From: UKL13-2 sp044346745
GTDB taxonomy: Bacteria; Pseudomonadota; Gammaproteobacteria; Burkholderiales; Usitatibacteraceae
Assembly (NCBI GenBank): GCA_044346745.1
Contig: JBIIYQ010000158.1
Span: 1 to 5,993 of the forward strand
Direction of reading: 5' to 3'
Length of the DNA: 5,993 bases
Of this stretch, positions 5,718 through 5,993 are shown one piece after another. Made by a program: the position numbers and the translations under genes. The notes under the pieces are model-generated. The model saw only the letters and a list, made by a program, of their open reading frames with translations, searched no databases and was not told the origin of the DNA. Position 1 is the stretch's first letter. The number at the start of each line of letters is the position of its first letter.

Positions 5718-5993
5718 TTAGCCGACTGTTGTACCAGCGCGCTGCATCTCTAGGTGCGGAATACCGTCTTCGATGTATTCCGCCGAGTCGGTGACAAAGC
5801 CGAATCCCTGATAAAACTTTTCGAGGCGCGCTTGCGCGCCGATCCGGTTCGGCTGTACGGCATAAAGCGCGTCGTGACGGCGACAAGCCTCGGCCATCAA
5901 CTGTTTGCCGTAGCCACCGAGCCGAAAGTCTCTGGTTGTGATGACGCGACCGATGGAAGGCACGGCAAATTTTGCGCCGGCATCAACGAGCCT
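5718..5993 (-). CDS. ElaA-like GNAT N-acetyltransferase, 5' end outside the window
   Basis: C-terminal 91 residues of a Gcn5-related N-acetyltransferase of the ElaA group; the reading frame runs off the window edge at 5993. The acetyl-CoA-binding segment is visible as IGRVITTRDFRLGGYGKQLMAEA, where RLGGYGKQ stands in the R/Q-x-x-G-x-G/A position. The C-terminal IGAQARLEKFYQGFGFV and YIEDGIPHLEM closely follow the ElaA pattern (GAQA, FYxxFGF, EDGIPH). A GTG at 5963 could be mistaken for a start, but it would cut through the conserved core, and residues LVDAGAKFAV before it continue the domain. ElaA proteins have no well-established physiological substrate. The gene ends 16 nt before bdhA and is probably the upstream member of the same transcript. 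A functional link to 3-hydroxybutyrate use is not evident. Confidence 0.85.
   Translation of the reverse strand, partial: RLVDAGAKFAVPSIGRVITTRDFRLGGYGKQLMAEACRRHDALYAVQPNRIGAQARLEKFYQGFGFVTDSAEYIEDGIPHLEMQRAGTTVG

Noticed and set aside
5638..5886. 82-codon minus-strand frame spanning the elaA-like/bdhA boundary
   Set aside because: It overlaps both real genes in another frame and has Arg/Pro-rich composition without a motif. The elaA-like frame carries the conserved GNAT residues.
5718..5963. Complete 81-residue acetyltransferase starting at GTG 5963
   Set aside because: The frame continues upstream to the window edge with family-like residues, and a start here would remove most of the GNAT fold. 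It is a partial gene, not a mini-protein.
1..5993. CRISPR arrays, insertion sequences, tRNA/rRNA genes, defence or phage systems
   Set aside because: Reading both strands showed no spaced direct repeats, transposase motifs, terminal inverted repeats or structured RNA genes. Nearly all bases are accounted for by seven metabolic or transport genes.

Overview
The window looks like ordinary chromosomal DNA of a free-living proteobacterium. It is densely coded, by eye a little over half G+C, and has ATGA overlaps and very short intergenic gaps. The SbtA-type carrier is the proteobacterial form rather than the cyanobacterial one. ElaA-type acetyltransferase, 3-hydroxybutyrate dehydrogenase and acetoacetyl-CoA synthetase fit a PHB- or ketone-body-using Pseudomonadota member, possibly a gammaproteobacterium. 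That placement is inference; there is no rRNA or other phylogenetic marker in view.

Left half, plus strand (1-2141): three genes in tight succession. First is an SbtA-like sodium/bicarbonate symporter (10-942). It overlaps by ATGA a small PII-like regulator of SbtB type (939-1241). After 24 nt comes a DMT/EamA-family ten-helix permease (best start a CTG at 1266, end 2141). The permease has no ATG, GTG or TTG at the position the family requires, and it lies in the same frame as sbtB, separated only by sbtB's TAG stop.

Middle (2142-2219): a 78-nt convergent intergenic gap containing a perfect 8-bp hairpin and an overlapping imperfect inverted repeat, possibly a transcription barrier between the two facing operons.

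Right half, minus strand (5993 down to 2220): four genes in one apparent operon. They are an elaA-like GNAT acetyltransferase (5' end outside the window), bdhA (D-3-hydroxybutyrate dehydrogenase), pcp (pyroglutamyl-peptidase I) and an acetoacetate-CoA ligase. Gaps are 16, 12 and 2-8 nt. bdhA plus the ligase form a complete short route: 3-hydroxybutyrate to acetoacetate to acetoacetyl-CoA, feeding central metabolism. The peptidase between them is the metabolic outsider.

There is no mobile element, CRISPR array, tRNA/rRNA or phage gene in the window, and no clear case for an entirely new system. The points most worth a second look are the non-canonical permease start, the pcp gene inside a ketone-body operon, the SbtB homologue without the cyanobacterial C-terminal cysteine loop, and a perfect 22-bp palindrome inside pcp.
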